Positions 1 through 9,229 are shown, numbered from the stretch's first letter. The stretch: 64,000 bases of DNA from Bog-756 sp963776225 (GCA_963776225.1 CAVZLL010000004.1:682001-746000), one strand, 5' to 3'. The notes: a model not told the origin generated them from the sequence alone. Program-made: numbers and translations.

Positions 1-3000
1 GGTGGCGGGGCTCGCCGACTCGGCCCTGCTCACGTGGCGCAGCGCGTGGGTGTCCCGGAGCAACCGGTGCAGACGGCTGTGGACGAAATTCCAGGCACCC
101 ATGTTCTCGGGCTCCTCCTGCAGCCACACCACCTCCTCCGCTCCGGCGTACCGGTCCAGCACCTCCTGGAGGGCCGCAGCCGGCCACGGATAGAGCTGCT
201 CGACCCGGACCACGGCCACCCGGGCACCCGACTCCCCCGAACGCGTCCCGTCGAGCCAGCGCGTCGTAGGCCACCTTCCCGGCGCAGAGCACCACCCGGC
301 GCACACGGGCGGGGTCGGCACCCTCGAGCGCGGCCGACGGATCGTCGAGGACCTCGGAGAACGTGCCGGCGGTGAACGCCCCGATCGGCGAGCGGCTCGC
401 CTTCGACCGCAGCAGCGACTTGGGGGTGAAGACGACGAGGGGCTTGTGTTCGGGAACCCGGACCTGGGCCCGCAGGAGGTGGAAGTACTGTGCGGCGCTC
501 GTCGGCTCGGTGATCCGGAGGTTGCCGCGGGCACAGAGGGCGAGGAAGCGCTCGATGCGTGCCGAGGAGTGCTCGGGGCCCTGGCCCTCGTAGCCGTGGG
601 GAAGCAGGAGGACCAGGCCCGACGGCTGTCCCCACTTGTCCTCGGCCGCCACCATGAAGTTGTCCACGATGACCTCGGCGCCGTTCCAGAAGTCACCGAA
701 CTGGGCCTCCCAGGCCACCAGGTCCGCGGTCGCCTCCACCGAGTAGCCGTACTCGAAGCCCACGCAGGCGTACTCCGAGAGGAGCGAGTCGAGGATCGTG
801 AAGCGGCCCCCTCCGACGCCCGCCAGAGGAACGTGCTCGACCCCGGTCTCGTGGTCGACCAGGACGGCATGGCGCTGCGAGAAGGTCCCCCGGCGGGTGT
901 CCTGGCCGGTCACCCGGACGTTGACCCCGTCGAGCAGCAGGGAGCCGAAGGCCAGGGACTCGGCGAGCGGCCAGTCGATCTCCCCGTCGGCGACCATCTT
1001 GTCCCGTTGCTCGAACTGTCGGGCGAGCTTGGGGTGGAGGACGAACCCCTCCGGCACGCTGCGCACCTCGGTGGCCAGGCCGCTGAGCACCGAGGCGTCC
1101 ACCGCGGTCGGCACCGCGGGGACCGTGAGATCGGGGACGACGTACTCCGGCAGGCTCGGCGGGGGGGGCGGCGCCGCCACCGCCTCCGCCCGCGTCTCGT
1201 CGAGCGCGGCCTGCAGCCGGGTCGAGAAGTCGTCGAGCGCCTGCTCGGCCTCCTCCAGCGAGATGTCCCCGCGCCGGACCAACGACTCCGTGTAGAGCTT
1301 GCGCACCGATCGCTTGGCCTCGATCAACGCGTACATGATGGGCTGGGTGTAGCTCGGGTCGTCGCCCTCGTTGTGGCCGTGCCGCCGGTAGCAGACCATG
1401 TCGATGACCACGTCCTTGTGGAAGGCCTGCCGGAAGCCGAACGCCAGCCGGGCGGCTCTCGCGCAGGCCTCGGGATCGTCCCCGTTGACGTGGAAGATCG
1501 GGGACTGGACCATCTTGGCCACGTCGGTCGGGTACACCGAGGTGCGCGCCGCCTCCGGTGCGGTGGTGAACCCGAGCTGGTTGTTGATGACGATGTGGAT
1601 GGTGCCACCGGTCCGGTAGCCCGCCAGTCCCGAGAGGTTGAGCGTCTCGGCGACCACACCCTGTCCGGCAAAGGCCGCGTCGCCGTGGAGCAGGATCGGC
1701 AGCACCGGGAACGGATCACCGGGACCCTCCACCCAGCGGCGGCCGCTCCCCCGCTCGCCGCCCAGGGCATCCTGCTTCGCCCGGACCATGCCGACCACCA
1801 CCGGGTCGACCGCTTCGAGGTGGGACGGGTTGGAGGCCATGCTCACCGGGATCGAGCCGCCGGAGCGGGCCGTGAAGGTACCCACCGCCCCCTTGTGGTA
1901 CTTCACGTCGCCCGAACCCTGTACCGACTCGGGGTCGAGGTTGCCCTCGAACTCCTCGAAGATCTCGCCGTAGGACTTGCCCACGATGTTGGCGAGCACG
2001 TTGAGGCGCCCGCGGTGGGCCATACCCATCACCGACTCGTGGATCCCCTCGCGGACCGCGGCGTCGAGGATCGCGTCGAGGATGACGATCGTCGACTCGG
2101 CGCCCTCGAGACCGAACCGCTTCTGTCCGACATACCGGGTGTGCAGGAACCGTTCGAAGACCTCGGCCGCGTTGAGCCGGTCCAGGATGTGTCGCTGCTC
2201 GTCGGGTGGGACCAGCGAGGGCACCCCTTCGAGGTGCTGCTGGATCCAGCGCTTCTGCTCGATGCCCTGGATGTGCATGTACTCGACGCCGAGCGTCCGG
2301 CAGTAGGCGTCGCGCAGCAGGTGGAGGATCTCGTCGAGGGTCGCGGTGTCCTTGCCTGCCAGACCGTCGGCGACGAAGGCCCGGGGCAGGTCCCAGATGG
2401 TCAGTCCGTAGTGGAGCGGGTCGAGCTCGGGGTGGAGCTCCGGGGGCTCGGCATCCAGGGGGTCGAGGTGGGCGATGAGATGGCCGCGGACCCGGTACAT
2501 GTTGATGAGCGTCTCGACGTGGTTCTGCTTGACCAGGCGCGCGTGTCCGCCGTCCTGCTCGTCGGCGGACGAGTTGTCGTCGCGCTGCCACTTGACCGGC
2601 TCGTAGGGGATCTCGAGGGAGGTGAAGACCGCGTCGTAGAAGCCGTGGCCGCCCATCAGGCACTCGGACACGTGGGCGAGGAAAAGACCCGATTCGGCGC
2701 CCTGGATGATCCGGTGGTCGTAGGTCGAGGTGACGGTCACCGTGCGGCCGACGCCGAGATCGGCGAGCATCCGTGGGTCGGTCGCCTCGAACCCGGGCGG
2801 GACGCCCAGTGCGCCGATCCCCACGATCACCCCCTGGCCCGGCATCAGCCGGGGCACCGATTGCACGGTGCCGAGGGTGCCCGGGTTGGTCAGGGTGACC
2901 GTCGTCCCTGCGAAGTCGTCCGGGGAGATCCGGTTGGCGTGGATCTTGCGGACGAGCTCCTCGTAGGCCCCGACGAAGCTCCGGAAGTCCCGTAGATCGG

Positions 3001-3652
3001 CGTCGACGATGCACGGCACCAGCAGGGTCCGGCCACCGTCGGGCTTCTCGACGTCGACGGCCAGACCGAGCCCGACGTGCTGGTGACGGACCACTCCGGC
3101 GGTCCCCTTGCCGTCGGCGTCCTCGACGAAGCTGGCGTTCATCGCCGGCACCGCCCCGAGCGCCTTGACCACCGCGTAGCCGATGAGGTGGGTGAAGCTG
3201 ACCTTGCCACCGGTGGTCCGGGCGAGGTGGTTGTTGACGATCGTACGGTTGACCTCGAGCAGCTTGGCCGGCACCACCCGCACGCTGGTGGCGGTGGGCA
3301 CCCCGAGCGAGGCCTCCATGTTGGCCACGATGCGGGCGGCGGCTCCGCGTAGCGGCGTCGCCCCGACGACCGCGTCGTGGCCGTCGCCCGCCACCGTCTC
3401 GACCCCACCGGCCGGCGGTGGCGTGATCGGCTCGGGAGCCCGGGGAGCAGCGCTCGGAGCGGCCCCGACACCTCCGGTGGGACGGTAATCGGCGAGGAAT
3501 TCACGCCAGGAGGGGGACACCGACGACGGGTCGTCGCGGAAGCGCTCGTACATGTCCTCGACCAGCCAGGCGTTGGGACCGAACGCCCCGGCGCCGTCGG
3601 TTCGCCGCCCGTCCGCCTGTTCTCCCGTCTCTCCTCGCTCCGGGCGCGCCAT
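1..3652 (-). CDS. kgd: Multifunctional 2-oxoglutarate decarboxylase/dehydrogenase Kgd (3' end outside window, one frame break)
   Basis: Thiamine-diphosphate enzyme of the TCA cycle that decarboxylates 2-oxoglutarate; the actinobacterial form fuses an E2-type acyltransferase domain to the E1 domain. From the N-terminus: an E1 leader (NAWLVEDMYERF), an Ala/Pro linker, the acyltransferase core with its catalytic TYDHRIIQG near residue 310, then the E1 domain with GMAHRGRLNVL, the ThDP segment GDAAFAGQGVV and RRHGHNEGDDPS. About 1,217 codons are present, so only the last dozen or so residues should be missing. The start ATG lies 7 nt after TAGGCT with no Shine-Dalgarno, so the mRNA is probably leaderless. 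The frame is lost in a C5 run at 234-238: VAYDALARRDAF is followed, one base on, by ESGARVAVVRVEQLYPWP and EEPENMGAWNFV, the expected C-terminus. I think this is a sequence error. Confidence 0.93.
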   Translation of the reverse strand, partial: MARPERGETGEQADGRRTDGAGAFGPNAWLVEDMYERFRDDPSSVSPSWREFLADYRPTGGVGAAPSAAPRAPEPITPPPAGGVETVAGDGHDAVVGATPLRGAAARIVANMEASLGVPTATSVRVVPAKLLEVNRTIVNNHLARTTGGKVSFTHLIGYAVVKALGAVPAMNASFVEDADGKGTAGVVRHQHVGLGLAVDVEKPDGGRTLLVPCIVDADLRDFRSFVGAYEELVRKIHANRISPDDFAGTTVTLTNPGTLGTVQSVPRLMPGQGVIVGIGALGVPPGFEATDPRMLADLGVGRTVTVTSTYDHRIIQGAESGLFLAHVSECLMGGHGFYDAVFTSLEIPYEPVKWQRDDNSSADEQDGGHARLVKQNHVETLINMYRVRGHLIAHLDPLDAEPPELHPELDPLHYGLTIWDLPRAFVADGLAGKDTATLDEILHLLRDAYCRTLGVEYMHIQGIEQKRWIQQHLEGVPSLVPPDEQRHILDRLNAAEVFERFLHTRYVGQKRFGLEGAESTIVILDAILDAAVREGIHESVMGMAHRGRLNVLANIVGKSYGEIFEEFEGNLDPESVQGSGDVKYHKGAVGTFTARSGGSIPVSMASNPSHLEAVDPVVVGMVRAKQDALGGERGSGRRWVEGPGDPFPVLPILLHGDAAFAGQGVVAETLNLSGLAGYRTGGTIHIVINNQLGFTTAPEAARTSVYPTDVAKMVQSPIFHVNGDDPEACARAARLAFGFRQAFHKDVVIDMVCYRRHGHNEGDDPSYTQPIMYALIEAKRSVRKLYTESLVRRGDISLEEAEQALDDFSTRLQAALDETRAEAVAAPPPPPSLPEYVVPDLTVPAVPTAVDASVLSGLATEVRSVPEGFVLHPKLARQFEQRDKMVADGEIDWPLAESLAFGSLLLDGVNVRVTGQDTRRGTFSQRHAVLVDHETGVEHVPLAGVGGGRFTILDSLLSEYACVGFEYGYSVEATADLVAWEAQFGDFWNGAEVIVDNFMVAAEDKWGQPSGLVLLLPHGYEGQGPEHSSARIERFLALCARGNLRITEPTSAAQYFHLLRAQVRVPEHKPLVVFTPKSLLRSKASRSPIGAFTAGTFSEVLDDPSAALEGADPARVRRVVLCAGKVAYDALARRDAFGGVGCPGGRGPGRAALSVAGCGPPGGAGPVRRSGGGGVAAGGAREHGCLEFRPQPSAPVAPGHPRAAPREQGRVGEPRH

Positions 3653-3721
3653 CGGGTCAAGCCTACCGGGAGGCTCCGGAGCGGAGCTCGTCCCGCGAAC
3701 CAGCCGCGGTAGCGTCCATCC
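3653..3721. promoter_or_regulatory. Divergent leaderless promoters of kgd and queD
   Basis: This 69-bp gap separates two divergent genes. Leftward, TAGGCT (3665-3660) ends 7 nt before the kgd ATG. Rightward, TAGCGT (3710-3715) ends 6 nt before the queD ATG. Both fit a TAnnnT -10 box whose transcription start falls on or next to the start codon, and neither gene has a Shine-Dalgarno sequence. No clear -35 boxes are visible. Confidence 0.55.
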
Positions 3722-4090
3722 ATGGCTGCGCCTCGCACCCGGGTCACCTGCACCTTCACCTTCGAGGCCGCCCACCGATTGGACTGGCACCCTGGCAAGT
3801 GCCGCAACCTGCACGGTCACTCCTACCGCCTCGACGTGTCGGTGTCCGGCCCGCTCGACGGCAACGGGGTGGTCGTCGACTTCGACGAGCTCGCCGCGGT
3901 GGTCCGCCGTGAGGTCGTCGACCGGTGGGACCACCGGGATCTCAACGAGGTCCTCGAGAACCCGACCGCGGAGCTCCTCGGCCTGCGGGCGTGGGAGATC
4001 CTCACCGCCGCCGGGCTCGATCTCGCTGCGTTGCGACTCTGGGAGACGCCCGAGTCGTGGGTCGACCTGACCCCGGCCGCGGACGGCTGA
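3722..4090 (+). CDS. queD: 6-carboxy-5,6,7,8-tetrahydropterin synthase
   Basis: Second step of preQ0/queuosine synthesis: converts 7,8-dihydroneopterin triphosphate to 6-carboxytetrahydropterin. The 122 aa fit the family. Visible features are the first zinc histidine in FEAAHRL, the catalytic cysteine and HxH zinc pair in CRNLHGHSY, the acidic DHRDLNE, the NPTAE box and a late glutamate in WETPES. It is the first gene of a queD-queC-queE run: queC starts 2 bp after its stop and queC/queE overlap, so the three are surely one operon. The mRNA is probably leaderless (TAGCGT, 6 nt, ATG). Confidence 0.93.
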   Translation: MAAPRTRVTCTFTFEAAHRLDWHPGKCRNLHGHSYRLDVSVSGPLDGNGVVVDFDELAAVVRREVVDRWDHRDLNEVLENPTAELLGLRAWEILTAAGLDLAALRLWETPESWVDLTPAADG

Positions 4091-4092
4091 CC

Positions 4093-4752
4093 GTGCCCGG
4101 TGAGCTGGTCGTGCTCTCCGGCGGCCTCGACTCGACGGTGTGCATGGCGCTCGCCGCCGAGACCGGGAGCCCGCCGCTCGCACTCTCCTTCGACTACGGA
4201 CAGCGCCACCGGGCCGAGCTCGACCATGCCGCCGGCGTCGCCGGCCACTACCGGTCGGAGCACCTGGTGGTCCGCTTGGACACCTCCGCCTGGGGCGGGT
4301 CGTCGCTGACCGACCTGGCTCGTCCGGTCCCCCTGGGCGGAGCCGGCCCGGGCATCCCCACCACCTATGTGCCGGCCCGCAACAGCATCTTCCTGGCGGT
4401 CGCCCTCGGCGTGGCCGAGGCCCGTGACCTGGACGCGGTCTGGATCGGGGTCAACGCCATCGACTACTCCGGCTATCCCGACTGTCGCCCCGAGTTCGTC
4501 GACGCCTTCCGGCGGGTGGCCGAGACCGGGCAGCGGCGCGGCGTCGAGGGCCGTCCGGTCGCGATCCGTACCCCGCTGATCGAGCGGACCAAGGCCGAGA
4601 TCGTGCGGCTCGGCCTCGAGCTCGGCGCGCCGCTGCAGCTGACCTGGTCCTGCTATCTCGACGGGCAGGACCCCTGCGGGAGGTGCGACGCGTGCCTGCT
4701 CCGGTCGCGGGGCTTCGCGGAAGCGGGCGTCGCCGACCCCGCGCTGGCGTGA
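4093..4752 (+). CDS. queC: 7-cyano-7-deazaguanine (preQ0) synthase
   Basis: ATP-dependent enzyme that turns 7-carboxy-7-deazaguanine into preQ0 using ammonia. GTG at 4093 is chosen because it follows the queD stop directly and places the PP-loop SGGLDST at residues 8-14, as is normal for the family; an upstream ATG would add an unrelated extension. The C-terminal zinc site shows as DPCGRCDACLLR. It has 219 aa, a typical length. The stop overlaps the queE start (GTGA), suggesting translational coupling. Confidence 0.94.
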   Translation: MPGELVVLSGGLDSTVCMALAAETGSPPLALSFDYGQRHRAELDHAAGVAGHYRSEHLVVRLDTSAWGGSSLTDLARPVPLGGAGPGIPTTYVPARNSIFLAVALGVAEARDLDAVWIGVNAIDYSGYPDCRPEFVDAFRRVAETGQRRGVEGRPVAIRTPLIERTKAEIVRLGLELGAPLQLTWSCYLDGQDPCGRCDACLLRSRGFAEAGVADPALA

Positions 4753-5570
4753 CCACGACCCCTGCAGCTGCCGGGATCGCCCGGACGGCACCCCCGACCA
4801 TCCTCGCGACCGAGGTCTTCTCGGCCATCCAGGGCGAGGCCGCGCTGGTCGGTGAGCGCCAGGTGTTCGTGCGACTCACCGGCTGCAACATCCGCTGCGC
4901 CTACTGCGACCAGCCCGAGGCGCTCGAGCGACGTCCGGGGAGTTGTCGTGTCGAGCGGCGTGCCGGTCGGCGCGACTGGCGGACGGCGGAGAGTCCGCTC
5001 GGGATCGACGAGCTGACCGACATGGTGGCCGCGCTCTGGCAGCAGGTCCCCCACCACTCGATCAGCCTCACCGGGGGCGAGCCGCTGCTGCAGTCGCTGC
5101 GGGTCGGGCGGCTGCTCGAGCGGATGGCGGAGCAGGGATGGCCGGTGATGCTCGAGACCAACGGCATGCTGGTCCCGGCGCTCCGGCGGGTGCTGGCCCA
5201 TCTCGCCTACGTGAGCATGGACGTCAAGCTCCAGAGCGTGGACGGACAGGGCGTGCGCCCCGAGGTGCAGGCCGAGTTCCTCCGCGAGTCATTGGCCGCG
5301 GGCATCGCCACCTGGGCGAAGATCGTCGTCGGTCCGGCGACCGACGTCGGCGAGCTCGAGCAGGCGGTGACGATGGTCGCCGATGTGTCCTCGGCGACCG
5401 GGGTCGCCGGGCGCGGCGTCGAGGTGTTCCTCCAACCGCTGACCCCCTTCGGAGCGGCAACCCGTGCGCCCACCCCCGATCAGGTCCTCGACCTGCAGGC
5501 GCGCGCGCTGCGCATCCATCCGCGGGTGCGGGTGGTCCCGCAGACCCACAAGGCCATCGGGCAGCTCTAG
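4749..5570 (+). CDS. queE: 7-carboxy-7-deazaguanine synthase (radical SAM)
   Basis: Radical SAM enzyme that contracts 6-carboxytetrahydropterin to 7-carboxy-7-deazaguanine, between QueD and QueC. The cluster motif is CNIRCAYC (CxxxCxxC), preceded by FSAIQGE, which is typical of QueE; TGGEPLLQ is the SAM-binding GGE region. 273 aa from the GTG that overlaps the queC stop. The insert after the cluster (about 25 residues rich in Arg) is longer than in the smallest QueE forms. No queF, folE or tgt is in the window, so the fate of preQ0 (tRNA queuosine or another 7-deazapurine) cannot be told from here. Confidence 0.92.
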   Translation: MTTTPAAAGIARTAPPTILATEVFSAIQGEAALVGERQVFVRLTGCNIRCAYCDQPEALERRPGSCRVERRAGRRDWRTAESPLGIDELTDMVAALWQQVPHHSISLTGGEPLLQSLRVGRLLERMAEQGWPVMLETNGMLVPALRRVLAHLAYVSMDVKLQSVDGQGVRPEVQAEFLRESLAAGIATWAKIVVGPATDVGELEQAVTMVADVSSATGVAGRGVEVFLQPLTPFGAATRAPTPDQVLDLQARALRIHPRVRVVPQTHKAIGQL

Positions 5571-5666
5571 GAGCGCGCGTCGCGCCGGTCGGACCGCCGT
5601 GCCGATTGCCGCACGGAGCCGTCCCGGTGGCGGGCCCGGACCTCCCGGGCCGCCACCGGACGTCGG

Positions 5667-5981
5667 CTACCGGGCCTTTGCGAGCTTCGGAGCCGGGGCC
5701 TGGCCGTTCACGACCTTCTTGAACGAGGCACCCGCCGACACCTTCGGGCTCTTGCTGGCCTTGATCTTGATGATCTCGCCGGTCTGGGGGTTGCGGCCGC
5801 TGCGGGCGGCCCGCTGGGCCCGGTCGAAGGTCAGGAAGCCGGTGATGACGACCTTGTCGCCCTTCGCCACGTTGGCGGTGACCACGTCCTCGATGCCACC
5901 CAGCACGATGGCGACGTCTTTTGCGGTCACCCCTGTGTGGTCGGCGACGGCGGTGATCAGGTCGGTCTTGGTAAGGGGCAC
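5667..5981 (-). CDS. HU-family DNA-binding protein
   Basis: Small nucleoid protein of 104 aa. It has the HU/IHF fold signature: LTKTDLITAVAD at the N-terminus, GFLTFDRAQRAARSGRNPQTGE at the DNA-binding arm, and SAGASFKKVVNG near the end, followed by a short basic tail (APKLAKAR). The start is GTG because AAGGAGA sits a few bases upstream and no in-frame ATG is near. It is monocistronic, convergent with queE and divergent from the hydrolase at 6095. It differs from the second HU gene at 17437, which carries a long H1-like tail. Confidence 0.93.
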   Translation of the reverse strand: MPLTKTDLITAVADHTGVTAKDVAIVLGGIEDVVTANVAKGDKVVITGFLTFDRAQRAARSGRNPQTGEIIKIKASKSPKVSAGASFKKVVNGQAPAPKLAKAR

Positions 5982-6094
5982 AGTCTCTCCTTGGTCAATG
6001 GAAGCCACAACATTGCACGATCCCGGACATCCATGGGTGCATCCCCGGGGGGAGCCAGCTGGCTCCCCATCGGCACAGCTGCCACGCTGGCCGG

Positions 6095-6916
6095 ATGGAC
6101 CGTTCCCCCGCCCTCTCGGTGACCGAGCACGTTCCGGCCGACCCCTCGGCGGACGAGCCGGTGGTGGTCCTGGTCCACGGCTCACTCGATCGTGGGGCGA
6201 GCTTCGCCCGGGTGCGCCGCCGGCTCGACGACCTCCACACGGCGGTCTACGACCGCCGCGGGTATCACCGGTCCCGACACCTGCTCCCGGTCCACACGAG
6301 CATCGACGGACACGTCGAGGACCTGCGCTCGGTGATCGCGGACCGGCCGGCCGTCGTGGTCGGGCACAGCTACGGCGGGACCATCGCGCTCGGGGCGGCG
6401 CTCCTCCCGGGAGGCCCGGGACCGATCCTGGCGCTCGCGGCCTACGAGCCCCCGCTCCCCTGGCTGGGCAGCTGGTCGCGCCGATCCGGAACCCGCGCAG
6501 ACCCCCGGAGCCCGGCGGCGACCGAGGACCCCGCCGAGTCGGCGGAGCGGTTCTTCCGACGCATGGTGGGCGACAGCGCGTGGGAGCGGCTCCCGGCCGC
6601 CGCCAAGGCGGAGCGTCGAGCGGACGGGCCGGCACTCGCCGCCGAGATGGACGCGATCCGGCTGGCCGAGCCACCCTTCGACGTGACCACGCTCCGCATC
6701 CCCGCCGTCTACGGGCGCGGCGCCAACTCGCTCCCCCACCATCGCCGGACGGTCGACTGGCTGGTCGCCCACACCCCGGTCGCCCGGCTGGTGGAGATCG
6801 CCGGTGCCGGTCACGGGGCGCACCTCACCCATCCCGACGCCTTCGCCGCGATGGCCCGGGAGGCGATGGCCTCCGCGGTCGGCCGGCTGGACGGCGGCAG
6901 GAGCGTCACGCCGTGA
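6095..6916 (+). CDS. Alpha/beta-fold hydrolase
   Basis: 273-aa serine hydrolase of the alpha/beta fold; substrate unknown. Visible are the oxyanion-hole HGS after VVVLVHG (about residue 30), the nucleophile elbow GHSYGG near residue 90, and the catalytic histidine in GAGHGAHLTHPDAF at the end. There is no signal peptide. Its stop overlaps the next gene's GTG (GTGA), so it is co-translated with the epimerase. Confidence 0.85.
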   Translation: MDRSPALSVTEHVPADPSADEPVVVLVHGSLDRGASFARVRRRLDDLHTAVYDRRGYHRSRHLLPVHTSIDGHVEDLRSVIADRPAVVVGHSYGGTIALGAALLPGGPGPILALAAYEPPLPWLGSWSRRSGTRADPRSPAATEDPAESAERFFRRMVGDSAWERLPAAAKAERRADGPALAAEMDAIRLAEPPFDVTTLRIPAVYGRGANSLPHHRRTVDWLVAHTPVARLVEIAGAGHGAHLTHPDAFAAMAREAMASAVGRLDGGRSVTP

Positions 6917-7839
6917 ACGTGCTGGTGACCGGTTCGTCCGGCCTCGTCGGGTCCGCCCTCACCCGGCGGCTCTCCGGGTCCGACCATCGGATGACCCGGC
7001 TGGTGCGCCCGGGCGCCCTCCCGTCCCCGGCGGCCGGCGTCGGCGATGTCACCTGGGACCCCTCGACCGGCACCGTCGACCGCGCCGGGCTGGAGGCGGC
7101 GGGACCCTTCGACGGCGTCGTCCACCTGGCGGGCGCCGGGATCGGCGAGCGCCGCTGGACCCCGGCGCGCAAGCAGCTCCTCCTCGAGAGCCGCACCCAC
7201 TCGACCGGGTTGCTCTCGCGGACCCTCGCCGCACTGCCCGCGCCACCCCGGGTCCTGGTCAGCGCATCTGCGGTCGGCTACTACGGCGACCGCGGCGACG
7301 AGGTGCTCACCGAGGAGTCCCCTGCGGGGCGCGGGTTCCTCGCCGAGCTCTGCCGCAGCTGGGAGCGGGCGACCGCGCCCGCCGCCGAGTCCGGGATCCG
7401 GACCGTCCTGCTGCGGACGGGCATCGTGCTCAGCCCGACCGGCGGCGCGCTCGGGAGGCAGCTGCCGCTCTTCCGGGTGGGGCTCGGGGGCAGGACCGGG
7501 AGCGGCCGCCAGTACCGGAGCTGGATCACCCTCGACGACGAGGTCGCGGCCGTCCTGTTCTGCCTCGGGGACGCCGGTCTGTCGGGAGCCGTCAACGCGA
7601 CCGCACCGGTCCCCGCCACCGACGCCGAGCTCGCACGGGCGATCGGTGCCACCCTCCGCCGGCCGACCGTGCTCGCGGTGCCCGCGTTCGCCCTCCGGCT
7701 GGTCCTCGGCGGCGAGATGGCCGACGAGCTGGTGCTGAGCGGCCAGCGGGTGGTCCCCGGGCGGCTCACGGCCGCCGGGTTCGGCTTCGGCCACAGCGAG
7801 CTGCACGAGGCGGTGCGCTCGGTGCTCGCACCGTCCTGA
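6913..7839 (+). CDS. TIGR01777-family epimerase (SDR, YfcH-like)
   Basis: 308-aa NAD(P)-binding short-chain dehydrogenase-like protein. TGSSGLVGSAL at the N-terminus is the extended-SDR glycine motif; VHLAGAGIGERRWT and SASAVGYYGDRGDE are hallmarks of the TIGR01777/YfcH group, and the C-terminal helix pair (AFALRLVLGGEMADELVLS) is typical. The biochemical reaction of this family is unsettled. GTG 6913 overlaps the stop of the hydrolase upstream. No terminator is obvious before the next gene. Confidence 0.88.
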   Translation: MNVLVTGSSGLVGSALTRRLSGSDHRMTRLVRPGALPSPAAGVGDVTWDPSTGTVDRAGLEAAGPFDGVVHLAGAGIGERRWTPARKQLLLESRTHSTGLLSRTLAALPAPPRVLVSASAVGYYGDRGDEVLTEESPAGRGFLAELCRSWERATAPAAESGIRTVLLRTGIVLSPTGGALGRQLPLFRVGLGGRTGSGRQYRSWITLDDEVAAVLFCLGDAGLSGAVNATAPVPATDAELARAIGATLRRPTVLAVPAFALRLVLGGEMADELVLSGQRVVPGRLTAAGFGFGHSELHEAVRSVLAPS

Positions 7840-7939
7840 TGCCGGTCCCCCGGCTCTGCCCGGCGCGCCCCCGGCCGGACCGCGGGTTACGCTCGCCGGG
7901 GCCCGGGATGCCGGGCGCCGACGCGAGGGGGATGCGGCC

Positions 7940-9202
7940 ATGAGGGACGACACGCTGACGGGCGGAGGCGACCTCCCGGTCGCCGCCTCCGAGGTGCCCA
8001 CCACGTCGCAGTTCGAACAAGAGGTCCGCGCCTTCCTCGACGCACACGCCGAGCGCCGGCCGGAGGAGCGATTCGTCTGGGGCCAGGGGTCGGACGCGGT
8101 GGGACTCCTCCCCGAGCGCACGCCCGAGGAGGAGGCCGCCGAGCTCGAGGCCGCCCGCACCTGGGCCCGGAGCGTCTTCGACGCCGGGTTCGGCTGGATC
8201 ACCGGTCCGGTCCGGTACGGCGGGCGGGGGCTGACCCCCGAGTACCGGCGGATCTACCAGTCGGTCGCCGCGGAGTACCGGACACCGCCACTGTCGGTCT
8301 TCGGCATCGGCCTCGGGATGGTCGCACCGACCATCCTCGCCCACGCCACCGACGGGGTGAAGGAGGCCTATCTGCGGCCGATGCACCGGGGCGACATCGT
8401 GGCCTGCCAGCTCTTCAGCGAGCCCGCCGCCGGTTCCGACCTCGCTTCGGTCCAGACCCGGGCCGTCCGGGACGGTGACGAGTGGGTGGTCAACGGCCAG
8501 AAGGTGTGGACGTCGGGGGCCCAACTCTCCGACATCGGCGAGATCGTCTGCCGCACCGACCCCGACCTCCCCAAGCACCGCGGCCTGACCGCCTACGTGA
8601 TCGACATGCACGCCCCGGGGGTCGAGGTCCGGCCCCTCCGCCAGATGACCGGGGGGGCCTCGTTCAACGAGGTCTTCTTCACCGACGTCCGGGTGCCCGA
8701 TACCCACCGTCTCGGCGAGATCAACGGCGGGTGGGGGGTCGCCCTCACCACCCTCATGAACGAGCGCGCCGCCATCGGTGGTGGCGGAGGAGGGGTGGGA
8801 CCCCCCATCACCACCCGCCTCATCGAGTTGGCCCGGGTCACCGGACGGAACCGCGATCCCCTGGTCCGCCAGCAGCTGGCCGACGTCGTCATCAACGAAC
8901 GGGTGGCCTCGTACACCAACCGGCGCGCCATGGCCAGGATCGCCGGCGGCCAGCCGCCCGGACCGGAGATGTCGCTGTCGAAGCTCTCGCTGACCGCCAA
9001 CATGGTGCGCTCCGCCGAGGTCCTCGCCTCGATCCTCGGACCGTCTCTGGTGGCCGACACCGGCGCCTGGGGCACCTACGCCTGGTCGCAGTTCGTCCTC
9101 GCCGTCCCGGGGATGCGCATCGCCGGTGGCTCGGACGAGGTCATGCACAACATCATCGGTGAGCGGGTGCTCGGGCTGCCGAAGGAGCCGGCGCCCGGCT
9201 GA
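7940..9202 (+). CDS. Acyl-CoA dehydrogenase family protein
   Basis: 420-aa flavoprotein that would introduce an alpha,beta double bond into an acyl-CoA. Motifs: QLFSEPAAGSDLASVQT (FAD/substrate loop), WVVNGQKVWTSGA, and a C-terminal MRIAGGSDEVMHNIIGERVLG. It starts at ATG 7940 behind a GGGGG-rich leader. Odd points are the N-terminal extension of about 30 residues and a glycine run (GGGGGGVG) near residue 280. No partner ETF gene is nearby. The substrate cannot be told; fatty acid or steroid-derived are both possible. Confidence 0.88.
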   Translation: MRDDTLTGGGDLPVAASEVPTTSQFEQEVRAFLDAHAERRPEERFVWGQGSDAVGLLPERTPEEEAAELEAARTWARSVFDAGFGWITGPVRYGGRGLTPEYRRIYQSVAAEYRTPPLSVFGIGLGMVAPTILAHATDGVKEAYLRPMHRGDIVACQLFSEPAAGSDLASVQTRAVRDGDEWVVNGQKVWTSGAQLSDIGEIVCRTDPDLPKHRGLTAYVIDMHAPGVEVRPLRQMTGGASFNEVFFTDVRVPDTHRLGEINGGWGVALTTLMNERAAIGGGGGGVGPPITTRLIELARVTGRNRDPLVRQQLADVVINERVASYTNRRAMARIAGGQPPGPEMSLSKLSLTANMVRSAEVLASILGPSLVADTGAWGTYAWSQFVLAVPGMRIAGGSDEVMHNIIGERVLGLPKEPAPG

Positions 9203-9229
9203 CCCGGGACGCGACGGTTCCCCTTCCGT

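Noticed and set aside
446..2995. Very long plus-strand open frame (849 codons)
   Set aside because: It is antisense to kgd and its translation is a His/Val/Asp-rich shadow with no domain.
5464..7839. 791-codon plus-strand frame ending in the epimerase
   Set aside because: The first 480 codons are Arg/Gly/Pro shadow across HU and the hydrolase; the epimerase starts at GTG 6913.
9203..9229. Terminator between the acyl-CoA dehydrogenase and rnhB
   Set aside because: Only a 5-bp stem (GACGG/CCGTC) can be drawn; too weak to call.
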